From positions 62,001-126,000 of the forward strand of contig NZ_MUNZ01000101.1 in NCBI RefSeq assembly GCF_002001205.1: a stretch of DNA of 64,000 nt. The letters run 5' to 3'. The notes beneath the pieces were generated by a model. The model worked only from the letters and a program-made list of their open reading frames with translations, searched no databases and had not been told where the DNA came from. Below are positions 43,428 through 52,460 of the stretch, in pieces. Both the position numbers and the translations under genes were made by a program. The DNA comes from Hydrogenophaga sp. A37 (GTDB taxonomy: Bacteria; Pseudomonadota; Gammaproteobacteria; Burkholderiales; Burkholderiaceae_C). Each line of letters opens with the position of its first letter. Position 1 is the first letter of the stretch.

Positions 43428-45287
43428 ATGCCCGTTTACCGCTCCAAGACCTCCACCGCCGGCCGCAACATGGCGGGTGCCCGTTCCCTGTGGCGTGCCA
43501 CTGGCATGAAGGATGGCGATTTCAGCAAACCCATCATCGCCATCGCCAACTCCTTCACCCAGTTCGTGCCCGGCCATGTGCACCTGAAGGACCTGGGCCA
43601 GCTGGTGGCACGCGAGGTCGAAGCCGCAGGCGGCGTGGCCAAGGAATTCAACACCATCGCGGTGGACGATGGCATTGCCATGGGCCACGACGGCATGCTG
43701 TATTCGCTGCCTAGCCGCGACCTGATCGCCGACTCGGTGGAGTACATGGTCAATGCGCACTGTGCCGACGCGCTGGTGTGCATCTCCAACTGCGACAAGA
43801 TCACACCCGGCATGTTGATGGCCGCGATGCGCCTGAACATCCCGGTGGTGTTCGTGTCGGGTGGTCCGATGGAGGCCGGCAAGGTGCGCCTGGCCAACCC
43901 GCAGACCCATGTCATGGAGTTCAAGAAGCTCGACCTGGTGGACGCGATGGTGATGGCTGTGGACGACAAGGTGAGCGACGCCGACCTCGCCGAAGTGGAG
44001 CGTTCGGCCTGCCCGACCTGCGGCTCGTGCTCGGGCATGTTCACCGCCAACTCCATGAATTGCCTGGCCGAGGCGCTGGGGCTGGCGCTGCCAGGCAACG
44101 GGACCGTGGTGGCCACGCACGCTGACCGCGAGCAACTCTTCAAGCGCGCCGGTCGCACGGCGGTGGCGCTGTGCGAGCGTTACTACGAACAGGGCGACGA
44201 GTCGGTGCTGCCGCGCTCCATGGGCTTCAAGGCCTTCGAGAATGCGATCACGCTCGACATCGCCATGGGCGGTTCGACCAACACCATCCTGCACATCCTG
44301 GCGATCGCTCAGGAGGCTGGCATCGACTTCACCATGCAGGACATCGATCGTCTCTCGCGCGTGGTGCCTCAGCTGTGCAAGGTGGCGCCCAACACCAACA
44401 AGTACCACATCGAAGACGTGCACCGCGCGGGCGGCATCATGGCCATCCTGGGCGAGCTCGACCGCGCCGGCAAGCTGCACACCGACGTGCCCACCATCCA
44501 CGCGAAGACCATGAAGGACGCGCTGGACCAGTGGGACATTGCCCGCAACCCGTCCGAAGACGTCAAGACCTTTTACATGGCCGGCCCGGCAGGCATTCCC
44601 ACACAAGTGGCGTTCAGCCAGGCCACGCGCTGGCCCAGCCTGGATGTGGACCGCGCTGAAGGTTGCATCCGCTCGGGCGAACACGCCTTCTCGCAAGAGG
44701 GTGGGCTGGCCGTGCTGCATGGCAACATCGCGCTCGATGGCTGCGTGGTGAAAACAGCAGGGGTGGACGAGTCCATCCTGGTGTTCGAAGGATCGGCCTA
44801 CGTGACCGAATCGCAGGACGAAGCCGTGGCTGAGATCCTGGCCGACAAGGTGAAGGCCGGCGACGTGGTGGTCGTGCGCTACGAGGGTCCCAAAGGCGGC
44901 CCTGGCATGCAGGAAATGCTTTACCCGACCAGCTACATCAAGTCCAAGGGCCTGGGCAAGGCCTGCGCGCTGCTGACCGATGGGCGCTTCTCTGGTGGCA
45001 CCTCGGGCCTGTCCATCGGCCACTGTTCGCCCGAAGCAGCAGCGGGTGGTGCGATCGGCCTGGTGCGCCATGGCGACAAGATCCGCATCGACATTCCCAA
45101 CCGCAGCATCAACCTGTTGGTGAGCGACGAAGAACTGGCGCAACGCCGAGCCGAACAAGACGCCAAAGGCTGGAAGCCCGTGCTGCCGCGCCCGCGCAAG
45201 GTATCGACGGCACTCAAGGCCTACGCCTTGCTGGCGACCTCGGCGGACAAAGGCGCCGTGCGCGACCTGTCGTTGCTGGGCGACTGA
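43428..45287 (+). CDS. ilvD: Dihydroxy-acid dehydratase
   Basis: Iron-sulfur enzyme of valine, isoleucine and pantothenate synthesis, 619 residues. Cluster cysteines are [15 protein letters not shown] (about 122) and [19 protein letters not shown] (about 195). The end includes [20 protein letters not shown] near residue 520, a family signature. The N-terminus [19 protein letters not shown] is the usual one. A GC hairpin terminator follows the stop. Confidence 0.97.
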   Translation: MPVYRSKTSTAGRNMAGARSLWRATGMKDGDFSKPIIAIANSFTQFVPGHVHLKDLGQLVAREVEAAGGVAKEFNTIAVDDGIAMGHDGMLYSLPSRDLIADSVEYMVNAHCADALVCISNCDKITPGMLMAAMRLNIPVVFVSGGPMEAGKVRLANPQTHVMEFKKLDLVDAMVMAVDDKVSDADLAEVERSACPTCGSCSGMFTANSMNCLAEALGLALPGNGTVVATHADREQLFKRAGRTAVALCERYYEQGDESVLPRSMGFKAFENAITLDIAMGGSTNTILHILAIAQEAGIDFTMQDIDRLSRVVPQLCKVAPNTNKYHIEDVHRAGGIMAILGELDRAGKLHTDVPTIHAKTMKDALDQWDIARNPSEDVKTFYMAGPAGIPTQVAFSQATRWPSLDVDRAEGCIRSGEHAFSQEGGLAVLHGNIALDGCVVKTAGVDESILVFEGSAYVTESQDEAVAEILADKVKAGDVVVVRYEGPKGGPGMQEMLYPTSYIKSKGLGKACALLTDGRFSGGTSGLSIGHCSPEAAAGGAIGLVRHGDKIRIDIPNRSINLLVSDEELAQRRAEQDAKGWKPVLPRPRKVSTALKAYALLATSADKGAVRDLSLLGD

Positions 45288-45309
45288 GCCCAATGGCCCG
45301 GCAACCAGG

Positions 45310-45330
45310 CAGCCCCTTCGGGGGCTGTTT
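45310..45330 (+). terminator. Terminator after ilvD
   Basis: CAGCCCC pairs with GGGGCTG around a TTCG tetraloop and is followed by a short T run. It lies 22 bases after the ilvD stop, between ilvD and lgt. Confidence 0.75.
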
Positions 45331-45395
45331 GGTTTCTGGCCCTCTGAATGCGCTTTCAGCGCGGAGCCTTTTTGCCACGTGCACAATCCACAGCC

Positions 45396-46199
45396 ATGTT
45401 GATCCATCCCTCCATCGACCCTGTCGCCCTGCAACTCGGCCCCATCGCCATTCACTGGTATGGGCTGACCTACCTCGCAGCCTTTGGCCTCTTCGTGCTG
45501 CTGGGTCGGGCACGCCTGAAGCACCAACCGTTCGCTTCGATCACCACGCCGAGCCCCTGGACCGCGCGCGATGTGGAAGACATCCTGTTTCTCGGGGTCA
45601 TGGGCGTGGTGGTCGGCGGTCGTATCGGCTACTGCCTGTTCTACAAACCGGCCTACTACCTGAGTCACCCATTGGAGGTGTTTGCGGTTTGGCAAGGCGG
45701 CATGAGTTTTCACGGCGGCATGCTGGGCGTGCTGGTGGCCATGGTCTGGTACGCGCGCAGCCGCCAGCGGCCTTGGCTGCAGGTGATGGATTTTGTGGCG
45801 CCCTGTGTGCCCACCGGGCTGGCTGCTGGCCGCGTCGGCAATTTCATCAACGGTGAGCTCTGGGGCCGTGTGGCCGACCCGTCACTGCCCTGGGGCACGG
45901 TGTTCAGGGGGGCGGGTGACCTGCCGCGCCATCCCTCGCAGGTCTATCAGTTCCTGATGGAGGGGCTGCTGCTCTTTGTGCTGCTGTGGCTGTACGCGCG
46001 CAAGCCGCGCGCCACTGGGCGGGTGAGCGCGGCGTTCTTGTTCGGCTACGGCGTGTTCCGCTTCATCGCCGAGTTCTTCCGCGAGCCCGATGCCCACTTG
46101 GGCCTGCTCACGTTGGGCATGAGCATGGGGCAGTGGCTCTGCGTGCCCATGATCCTGGGCGGGGTTGTGATGTGGGTGTGGTGCGGTCGCCGTCCCTGA
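45396..46199 (+). CDS. lgt: Prolipoprotein diacylglyceryl transferase
   Basis: Inner-membrane enzyme that adds diacylglycerol to lipobox cysteines; 267 residues, about seven helices. The Lgt signature is [18 protein letters not shown] near residue 145. [12 protein letters not shown] (about 20) and [12 protein letters not shown] (about 105) are also conserved. ATG at 45396 opens [19 protein letters not shown], the usual N-terminus; the in-frame sequence before it is not typical. Confidence 0.96.
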   Translation: MLIHPSIDPVALQLGPIAIHWYGLTYLAAFGLFVLLGRARLKHQPFASITTPSPWTARDVEDILFLGVMGVVVGGRIGYCLFYKPAYYLSHPLEVFAVWQGGMSFHGGMLGVLVAMVWYARSRQRPWLQVMDFVAPCVPTGLAAGRVGNFINGELWGRVADPSLPWGTVFRGAGDLPRHPSQVYQFLMEGLLLFVLLWLYARKPRATGRVSAAFLFGYGVFRFIAEFFREPDAHLGLLTLGMSMGQWLCVPMILGGVVMWVWCGRRP

Positions 46200-46330
46200 G
46201 TCACCGCACCCGGTGACGTGACGGCGATGCCGGCTCGGGCACGCATCGGATGATCAGTCGACCGTTCATCTGACCAAGCGGGGCCTGCGGGTAAATACCC
46301 GTTTCCAGATGCGAGTGGCGCTTTAATATT

Positions 46331-46356
46331 ATCTGTAATTACAGGTAATCACAGAT
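46331..46356. promoter_or_regulatory. Large palindromic operator overlapping the start codon of the GntR gene
   Basis: Arms ATCTGTnATTAC and GTAATnACAGAT face each other across two bases, giving a 26-bp inverted repeat. Inside it, CTGTAATTACAG (46333-46344) is a perfect 12-bp palindrome. The right arm ends in the first two bases of the GntR start codon. Binding here should block transcription or translation of the malonate operon; autoregulation by the GntR protein is the likely use. Confidence 0.7.
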
Positions 46357-47023
46357 GCGACTGGTGCTCAACTCCCTGCACGATGAAGTGGCCTCGAAGC
46401 TTCGAGAGCGCATCTTCACGGGTGAGCTGGCGCCAGGCAGCTTCGTTGATGAGCCAGGGTTGTGCAGCGAGTGGTCGATCTCGCGCACGCCGCTGCGTGA
46501 GGCGCTCAAGGTGCTGACGGCGGAGGGCTTGTTGCGCCACGAGCCTCGTCGAGGCTGCTTCGTGAGCGAGATCACCGAACGCGATCTGGACGAAATCTTC
46601 CCGGTGATCGCCTTGCTCGAGGGGCGTTGCGCGTTCGAGGCGGCGAACAACGCGACCGATGCCGACCTCGGCGCGTTGGAACAACTGCATGACCGCCTCC
46701 AGCGCAGTGCCAAGGCCAAGCGCATCACCGAGTACTACGAGACCAACTTCGCGATCCACGAGGCCATCATCCTGCTGGCCAACAACCGCTGGCTGGCCCA
46801 GGTGATCGGCGACCTGCGCAAGATCGTCAAGCTCGCCCGCCTGCAGCAGTTGCACGCACCGGGACGCCTGGAGCAAAGCCTGTCGGAACACATGGCGGTC
46901 TACGCCGCCCTCAAGGCGCACGACGCCGAGGGTGCGGAGGCGGCCATGCGCACCCATCTGACGCGCCAGCGCGTGGCGCTGCGTGAGCTCGCGCGCAACC
47001 AGAAGTCAAGGATCACGGCATGA
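46355..47023 (+). CDS. matR: GntR-family (FadR/FCD subfamily) regulator of malonate catabolism
   Basis: Repressor-type regulator, 222 residues. The winged helix spans about 5-70 (ELAPGSFVDEPGLCSEWSISRTPLREALKVL, in the order helix-turn-helix). The C-terminal FCD ligand domain (about 80-215) has the His/Asp metal-site context NFAIHEAIILLANNRWL and a late LSEHMAVYAALKAHD. It overlaps the malonyl-CoA decarboxylase gene by four bases (ATGA). The operator at its own start suggests autoregulation relieved by malonate or malonyl-CoA. The symbol is by context, not confirmed. Confidence 0.85.
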   Translation: MRLVLNSLHDEVASKLRERIFTGELAPGSFVDEPGLCSEWSISRTPLREALKVLTAEGLLRHEPRRGCFVSEITERDLDEIFPVIALLEGRCAFEAANNATDADLGALEQLHDRLQRSAKAKRITEYYETNFAIHEAIILLANNRWLAQVIGDLRKIVKLARLQQLHAPGRLEQSLSEHMAVYAALKAHDAEGAEAAMRTHLTRQRVALRELARNQKSRITA

Positions 47024-48345
47024 ACACCCGCGAATGGCTGACCGAACGCGTCTCCCGTCTGCGCAAACCGGCACCGACGGCGCGATCCACTCAAGACCGT
47101 CTCAGAGCCCGACTGCGCCAGGGAGAGGAGGCGATGTCGCCGAGCGCCTTGCGCCACAAGCTCGGCGAGCTCAAGGCCATTGTTGACCCGCTGGTGAGCG
47201 AGGTCGAAGGGGGGCGCCGCGCCGGGGCCTTGATGGATTGGTGTGCCAGTGCACCGCCTGCCCACCGGCGCGATCTTTGGCTGCTCATGAGCGAACGCTT
47301 TGTGGCCGATCCGGCGCAGGTGAAGGCGGCGCAGCTGAAGTACGCGGCAGCGGTGGGAACGCCCGACGAAGCCGCTGCCGAAGTGCTGTACCGGCGCGCC
47401 ACGGTGTCGCCGCGCCGGCGCCTGCTGCAGCGCTTCAGCGCCCACCCGGACGGCATTCCGTTTCTGGTGAACCTGCGGGCGGAGATGCAGCCGCAACTCA
47501 AGGCCGACAAACGCCTGCTCGCGCTGGACGTGGAGATGGAGTACATGTTCTCCACGTGGTTCGATGTGGGCTTTCTGGAGCTGCGCCGCATCAGTTGGGA
47601 CTCGCCCGCCTCACTGGTGGAAAAGCTCATCAAGTACGAAGCGGTGCACGACATCCGCAGCTGGGACGATGTGAAAAACCGGCTGGACAGCGACCGGCGT
47701 TGTTACGGCTTCTTTCACCCGCGCCTGCCGGGTGAGCCGTTGATCTTCGTCGAGGTGGCGCTGATCAATGAGATCGCCGCCAGCATCACGCCGCTGCTGG
47801 ATGAATCTGCCGCGCCGGCCGATCTGGGCCGCGCCACCACCGCCATCTTCTACTCCATCAGCAACACCCAGGCTGGGTTGCGTGGCGTGAGCTTTGGCGA
47901 CTCGCTGATCAAGCGCGTGGTGGAAAGCCTGCACGAGGAGTTTCCGCGCCTCAAGACGTTTGCGACGCTCTCTCCGATTCCTGGTTTGCGTGGCTGGCTG
48001 ACCAAGAACGCGCCAGCAGAATTGCTGCAGGCTTGGGAAGCGGCTCCAGAGCTGGTCGAAAAATCGCCGCCGCGTGTGGCCCTCAAGCAATGGGCCGCGC
48101 GCTACCTGGCCCAGGAGCTCAAGGAGGGCAAGCCGCTGGACGCGGTGGCACGGTTTCACCTGGGCAACGGCGCACGGGTCGAGCGCCTGAATTGGGCTGC
48201 CGATCCTTCGGTCAAGGGCTTCAAGCAGTCCTACGGGCTGATGGTGAACTACCTCTACGACCTCAAGAAGCTCGATAAAAATCGGGCAGCGCTCGCGCTG
48301 GGCAAGGTCCCGGTCGCGTCATCGATCAAGGACCTGCTGCCCTGA
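47020..48345 (+). CDS. matA: Malonyl-CoA decarboxylase
   Basis: Converts malonyl-CoA to acetyl-CoA and CO2; 441 residues, normal for the MCD family. Conserved parts are FFHPRLPGEPLIFVEVAL near residue 230, FYSISNTQAGLRGVSFG near residue 278 and the catalytic-domain TLSPIPGLRGWL near residue 315, then ARFHLGNGARVERLNW near residue 377. The N-terminal 150 residues are the helical domain. It overlaps the GntR gene by four bases. With the synthetase gene downstream, it forms the two-step malonate to acetyl-CoA route. Confidence 0.94.
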   Translation: MNTREWLTERVSRLRKPAPTARSTQDRLRARLRQGEEAMSPSALRHKLGELKAIVDPLVSEVEGGRRAGALMDWCASAPPAHRRDLWLLMSERFVADPAQVKAAQLKYAAAVGTPDEAAAEVLYRRATVSPRRRLLQRFSAHPDGIPFLVNLRAEMQPQLKADKRLLALDVEMEYMFSTWFDVGFLELRRISWDSPASLVEKLIKYEAVHDIRSWDDVKNRLDSDRRCYGFFHPRLPGEPLIFVEVALINEIAASITPLLDESAAPADLGRATTAIFYSISNTQAGLRGVSFGDSLIKRVVESLHEEFPRLKTFATLSPIPGLRGWLTKNAPAELLQAWEAAPELVEKSPPRVALKQWAARYLAQELKEGKPLDAVARFHLGNGARVERLNWAADPSVKGFKQSYGLMVNYLYDLKKLDKNRAALALGKVPVASSIKDLLP

Positions 48346-48376
48346 CGCTCTTCCACCAAAATAACAGAGACAAACC

Positions 48377-49366
48377 ATGCAACAAATCAATTTCAATCGG
48401 CGCGACGTGCTGCTTGCCGCTGCGGCTGGCCTGGTGGTGTACAGCGGCGCCGGCCATGCGCAGGGTACCTGGCCCAGCAAGCCGGTGACCATGATCGTGC
48501 CATTCCCGGCCGGTGGCGGCACCGACGCTTTCGCCCGTCCAATGGCCGCGCAGTTCACCAAAAACACCGGCAAGGCCTTGGTGATCGACAACCGGGGAGG
48601 TGCCGGCGGCACGCTGGGCGCCGGTATCGCGGCCAAAGCCGCGCCCGACGGCTACACCTTGTTCATGGGTGCGGTGCATCACACCATCGCGCCCAGCATG
48701 TACCCGAGGTTGGAATACGACCTGGAGCGTGATCTGGTGCCGCTGATCCAGGTGGCCAGCGTGCCGCAGGTTCTGGTGGTCAACGCCAAGAAGTTCGGCA
48801 ACCTGGATTTCAAAGCCTTCCTTGAGCAAGTCAAGGCCAACCCTGGCAAGCTCAACTACGGTTCGGCCGGCGGCGGCACCTCGCACCATCTGGCTGGCGA
48901 GTTGTTCAAACTGCAGAGCAAAACCTTCATCACGCACATCCCCTACCGAGGCGCGGGTCCGGCGCTCAATGACCTGATCGCTGGCAACGTGGACATGATG
49001 TTTGATGGGCTCGGTTCATCGGCTGCCCACATCAAGGGCGGGCGCATCAAGGCGCTGATGGTCTCGGGCAACAAGCGCAGTCCGGCTTTTCCGGAGGTCC
49101 CCAGTGCAGCGGAAATGGGCCTGCCCGACTACAACGTGACCACCTGGTACGGCGTCTGGGCCCCCAAGGGCACGCCGGCCGATGCACAGGCGCGCGCCAT
49201 CGAAGAGATTCGCAAGGCAGTGCAAGCCGACGACGCCAAGCTGGTCTGGGCTTCGCAAGGGGCCGAGTTTCCCAACCTCACTGGCGCGCAGTTCGACGGG
49301 TTCATCAAGACCGAGCTGAAGAAGTGGGCACAGGTGGTCAAGGCCTCCGGTGCCAAGCTTGACTGA
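48377..49366 (+). CDS. TctC/Bug-family substrate-binding protein in the malonate operon
   Basis: Periplasmic receptor of 329 residues. The signal peptide ends at about residue 29 (VVYSGAGHAQG). Family patterns are PVTMIVPFPAGGGTDAFARP (about 36-55) and NRGGAGGTLGA (about 74). No TctA or TctB gene accompanies it; those of the operon at 1071-3131 or elsewhere would have to serve. In this operon its ligand is probably malonate or a related dicarboxylate. It replaces the MatC carrier found in rhizobial mat operons. Confidence 0.92.
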   Translation: MQQINFNRRDVLLAAAAGLVVYSGAGHAQGTWPSKPVTMIVPFPAGGGTDAFARPMAAQFTKNTGKALVIDNRGGAGGTLGAGIAAKAAPDGYTLFMGAVHHTIAPSMYPRLEYDLERDLVPLIQVASVPQVLVVNAKKFGNLDFKAFLEQVKANPGKLNYGSAGGGTSHHLAGELFKLQSKTFITHIPYRGAGPALNDLIAGNVDMMFDGLGSSAAHIKGGRIKALMVSGNKRSPAFPEVPSAAEMGLPDYNVTTWYGVWAPKGTPADAQARAIEEIRKAVQADDAKLVWASQGAEFPNLTGAQFDGFIKTELKKWAQVVKASGAKLD

Positions 49367-49388
49367 GCCTCGCGCCAGAGAGGACCGT

Positions 49389-50156
49389 GTGTCAGGGCAA
49401 GTCTGTTTTCTGATGGATGGCGCGGTGGCGCTGGTGACGCTGTCGAACCCGGCCAAGTTCAACGCCATGTCGCGAGCGATGTGGCGCGAACTGAGGCAGG
49501 TGTTTGCCGAGCTGCAACAGCGCGCCGACGTGCGTGCTGTGGTGGTGGCGGGCGAGGGTGGACATTTCTGTGCGGGCGGTGACATCGCTGAGTACACCGA
49601 CTTCCGTTTCCACCCCGAAGGCCTGCGAGACTTTCACGAGAACGATGTCTGGGGCGGCCTCTCGGCCATGCTGGCCTGCGACCTGCCCATCGTGGCGCAG
49701 ATCGAGGGCAACTGCATGGGGGCGGGCGTGGAGATCGCCAGCTGTTGCGACATCCGTGTGGCGGGGCAGGGTGCGCGTTTCGGTGCGCCGATCGCCAAGC
49801 TCGGCTTTCCCATGGCGCCGCGAGAGGCCGAACTGGTGGCGCGCGAGGTGGGTTTGGCCACGGCGCGCCAGATGCTGCTGGAAGCTGCGGTGCTGGACGC
49901 ACCCACCATGCTGGTGCGTGGTTTTCTGCAGACGGTTCTGCCCGATGCAGACGTTCCGGCCGCGGCCTTCCAGCGCGCTCGGCACATGGCGCGCCTGGCC
50001 CCGCAGGCGGCCCGCCTGAACAAGCAGACGCTGCGCGCCCTGGCGGGCGGACTGGACGCGGCGGCTTTGCTGCCCACTGCCTACGACTACGCCGACCATG
50101 CCGAACATCGCGAAGGCATCGCGGCCTTCCTGGCCAAACGTCCGCCGAATTTCTGA
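49389..50156 (+). CDS. Enoyl-CoA hydratase/isomerase-family protein with altered active site
   Basis: Crotonase-fold protein, 255 residues from a GTG at 49389 that has a strong AGAGAGG ribosome site; a GTG at 49350 would overlap the previous gene. Oxyanion-hole elements are GHFCAGGDI (about 58) and GNCMGAGVEIASCCDI (about 107), with Glu in the second matching one catalytic acid of hydratases. The second acid, in the typical FGxPE pattern, is replaced (ARFGAPIAKLGFPMAPRE). It is therefore probably not a standard hydratase; a decarboxylase or thioester hydrolase acting on a malonyl-like CoA ester is possible. Its role in the malonate operon is unknown. Confidence 0.85.
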   Translation: MSGQVCFLMDGAVALVTLSNPAKFNAMSRAMWRELRQVFAELQQRADVRAVVVAGEGGHFCAGGDIAEYTDFRFHPEGLRDFHENDVWGGLSAMLACDLPIVAQIEGNCMGAGVEIASCCDIRVAGQGARFGAPIAKLGFPMAPREAELVAREVGLATARQMLLEAAVLDAPTMLVRGFLQTVLPDADVPAAAFQRARHMARLAPQAARLNKQTLRALAGGLDAAALLPTAYDYADHAEHREGIAAFLAKRPPNF

Positions 50157-50175
50157 ACGTTTCTTTCGGACTCAC

Positions 50176-51717
50176 ATGAGCAATAAAAACCTGTTCGTCG
50201 CCCTGCGCGCTGCCTTTCCTGCCCAACTGGACAGCACCGCTGTCGAGACCGATGAAGGGCTGATCTATAGCTGGCGCGACCTCGACCGCGCCACGGCCAT
50301 GGTGGCCAACCTGCTCGATTCGCTGGAGCTGCCTCCCGCGTCGCGCATCGCGGTGCAGGTCGAGAAGTCGGTCGAGGCCATGGTGCTGTACCTGGCGACG
50401 CTGCGCACGGGCCATGTGTTTCTACCGCTCAACACCGCGTACCAGAGCGCCGAGATCGAGTACTTCGTCGGCAACGCCGAGCCGGCGGTGATGGTCTGCA
50501 GTCCGAAGAACCACGGCTGGGTGAGCAAGATCGCCTTCACGGCGGGGACGAAATTCGTGTTCACGCTGGGCGACGACCGCAGGGGCAGCCTGCTGGACCG
50601 CGCGGCCCACATGAGCGACGGCCACACACCTGCCACGCTGCAAGACGACGACCTCGCCGCCATCCTCTACACCAGTGGCACCACCGGTCGCAGCAAGGGC
50701 GCCATGCTCACGCACGGCAACATGCGCAGCAACGCCGTGATGCTGCGCGACTACTGGCAGTGGCAACCCGATGACGTGCTGATCCACGCGCTGCCCATTT
50801 TTCACGTGCACGGCCTGTTCGTCGCCATCCATGGGGCGCTGATCAACGGCAGCAAGATGATCTGGTTCTCGAAGTTCGACCCGAAGCGGGTGATCGCCAG
50901 GTTCGCCGAGGCCACGGTGTTCATGGGCGTGCCCACGCTGTATGTGCGCATGCTGGCCGAGCCCACGCTCACGCCGGCGCAGGCCAGCCACATGCGTCTC
51001 TTCATTGCGGGCTCGGCGCCGCTGCTGATCGAGACCTTCACCGAGTGGCAGGGCCGCACCGGGCACACCATCCTGGAGCGTTACGGCATGAGCGAAACGG
51101 TCATGCTCACCTCCAACCCCTGCGGCGAAGACCCGCGTTACCCGGGGCAGACCGAGCGGCGTGGTGGCACCGTGGGTTTCCCGCTGCCGGGGGTGGAGCT
51201 GAGGGTGATGGGGGATGGCGATCAGCCGGTGCCACAGGGCGAGATCGGGGGCATCCAGGTGCGTGGGCCCAACGTGTTCAAGGGCTACTGGCGCATGCCG
51301 GAGAAAACGGCCGAAGAGTTCACCGCCGACGGCTTCTTCAAGACCGGCGATGTAGGCCGCGTGGACGAACGGGGCTACGTCACCATCGTTGGCCGCAGCA
51401 AAGACCTGATCATCTCCGGCGGCTACAACGTCTACCCGGCCGAGATCGAGGGCTACATCAACGACATGCCTGGCGTGGCCGAGAGCGCGCTGGTGGGAGT
51501 GCCGCACCCGGACTTCGGCGAGGTTGGCATCGCGGTGATCATCGCCAAACCCGGCGCCGCCGTGGACCCGGACCAAGTGATCGCCGCACTCAAGTCCCAA
51601 CTCGCCAACTTCAAGATCCCCAAGCGCTGCTTCGTGGTGAGCGCGTTGCCGCGCAACACCATGGGCAAGGTCCAAAAGAACCTGCTGCGCGAGCAGTACA
51701 AGACGTCTTTCGCATGA
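50176..51717 (+). CDS. matB: Malonyl-CoA synthetase
   Basis: AMP-forming ligase that activates malonate to malonyl-CoA; 513 residues. ANL-family motifs are LYTSGTTGRSKGAMLTHGN (about 160), ERYGMSETVMLTSNP (about 300), FKTGDVGRVDERGYVTIVGR (about 389) and the C-terminal catalytic Lys in RNTMGKVQKNLL (about 498). The ATG at 50176 follows the crotonase stop by 19 bases. Together with the decarboxylase gene it supports growth on malonate. A general acyl-CoA ligase role is the alternative, but context favours malonate. Confidence 0.9.
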   Translation: MSNKNLFVALRAAFPAQLDSTAVETDEGLIYSWRDLDRATAMVANLLDSLELPPASRIAVQVEKSVEAMVLYLATLRTGHVFLPLNTAYQSAEIEYFVGNAEPAVMVCSPKNHGWVSKIAFTAGTKFVFTLGDDRRGSLLDRAAHMSDGHTPATLQDDDLAAILYTSGTTGRSKGAMLTHGNMRSNAVMLRDYWQWQPDDVLIHALPIFHVHGLFVAIHGALINGSKMIWFSKFDPKRVIARFAEATVFMGVPTLYVRMLAEPTLTPAQASHMRLFIAGSAPLLIETFTEWQGRTGHTILERYGMSETVMLTSNPCGEDPRYPGQTERRGGTVGFPLPGVELRVMGDGDQPVPQGEIGGIQVRGPNVFKGYWRMPEKTAEEFTADGFFKTGDVGRVDERGYVTIVGRSKDLIISGGYNVYPAEIEGYINDMPGVAESALVGVPHPDFGEVGIAVIIAKPGAAVDPDQVIAALKSQLANFKIPKRCFVVSALPRNTMGKVQKNLLREQYKTSFA

Positions 51718-51720
51718 AAG

Positions 51721-51758
51721 AAAAAAAACGCGCTGCGGAGTGACATCCGGAGCGCGTG
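51721..51758 (-). terminator. Intrinsic terminator for usp
   Basis: On the minus strand ACGCGCT pairs with AGCGCGT, with a further inner CGGA/TCCG stem, then eight T residues. It lies between the converging malonyl-CoA synthetase and usp genes. Confidence 0.8.
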
Positions 51759-51777
51759 CACAAAACCCAGAACGTGG

Positions 51778-51848
51778 CGGAACCGGCTTCGCCGGGCCGC
51801 TCGCGTTGCCCCTTGGGGGGTGACGCCGAAGGCGGCGCGGGGGGAGCC
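51778..51848 (+). repeat. Dispersed intergenic repeat, copy C
   Basis: Starts GGAACCGGCTTCGCCGGGCC, followed by GCTCGCGTTGCCCC and CGCCGAAGGCGGCGCGGGG. It matches the element at 6084-6156 in inverted orientation. It lies in the gap between the malonate operon and usp. Confidence 0.6.
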
Positions 51849-51869
51849 CAGTACCTGCGGCGCAGGGGG

Positions 51870-52313
51870 TTACCTGAGTACGAGCACCGGAATGTGCGAG
51901 TGCGTGAGAACCTGTTGCGTCTCACTGCCCAGCAGCAGGCGCTTGATGCCTTTGCGACCGTGCGAGGCCATCACGATCAGGTCCACCTTGTTGCGCTTGG
52001 CCGCCGCGATGATGGCCTCTGCGATCAGGTCGGACTTCACCGTCACCGGCTTGACCTTCACCTCCAGCTTCTGGCCTGCGGCCTTCACCGCATTGACGGC
52101 TTCCATGGCATCGTCGTTCCATTGCTTCTCGATGCGGGCCACTTCAGCTGCCGCCAAAGCCACGCCACCTTCAAAGTAAGTCTGTGGGTAGCGGGGCACC
52201 ACTTTCAGAGCGATCACTTCGGCACCAGTGATGTCGGCCAGGGCAATGGCGTGTTCGACCGCCATGCTAGAGAGTTTGGAGCCGTCAGTGGCCACCAGAA
52301 TGCGCTTGTACAT
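51870..52313 (-). CDS. Universal stress protein (UspA family)
   Basis: Cytosolic Usp-fold protein of 147 residues. YKRILVATDGSKLSSMAVEHA opens it, and the nucleotide-binding signature is VMASHGRKGIKRLLLGSETQQVLTHS, written here in two halves: G-R-K-G (about 115-118) and GSETQQVLTHS (about 124-134). The ATG at 52313 fits the family; codons upstream do not. A shared FNR-type box sits at -41.5 of the predicted promoter, so expression probably rises when oxygen is low. Divergent from ccoI. Confidence 0.93.
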   Translation of the reverse strand: MYKRILVATDGSKLSSMAVEHAIALADITGAEVIALKVVPRYPQTYFEGGVALAAAEVARIEKQWNDDAMEAVNAVKAAGQKLEVKVKPVTVKSDLIAEAIIAAAKRNKVDLIVMASHGRKGIKRLLLGSETQQVLTHSHIPVLVLR

Positions 52314-52348
52314 GGTTTTCTCCTGTTGGTTGTTGCTGAACAAGTATT

Positions 52349-52418
52349 AGGCTACGCAATGACCGCCTTTGGGTGATTGACTTAAATCAACCGCATGGAC
52401 TCCGACCTGAATTACCCT
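52349..52418. promoter_or_regulatory. Bidirectional FNR-type box with -10 elements for usp and ccoI
   Basis: TTGACTTAAATCAA (52377-52390) matches TTGAT-N4-ATCAA with one change. On the minus side TAGCCT (52354-52349) gives a start near 52342; on the plus side TACCCT (52413-52418) gives a start near 52425. Both starts are 41.5 bases from the box centre, the class II activation position. Confidence 0.75.
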
Positions 52419-52460
52419 CGCGACATGAATGAGGCTGTCATCGCGCCCCCTGTGGGAACA

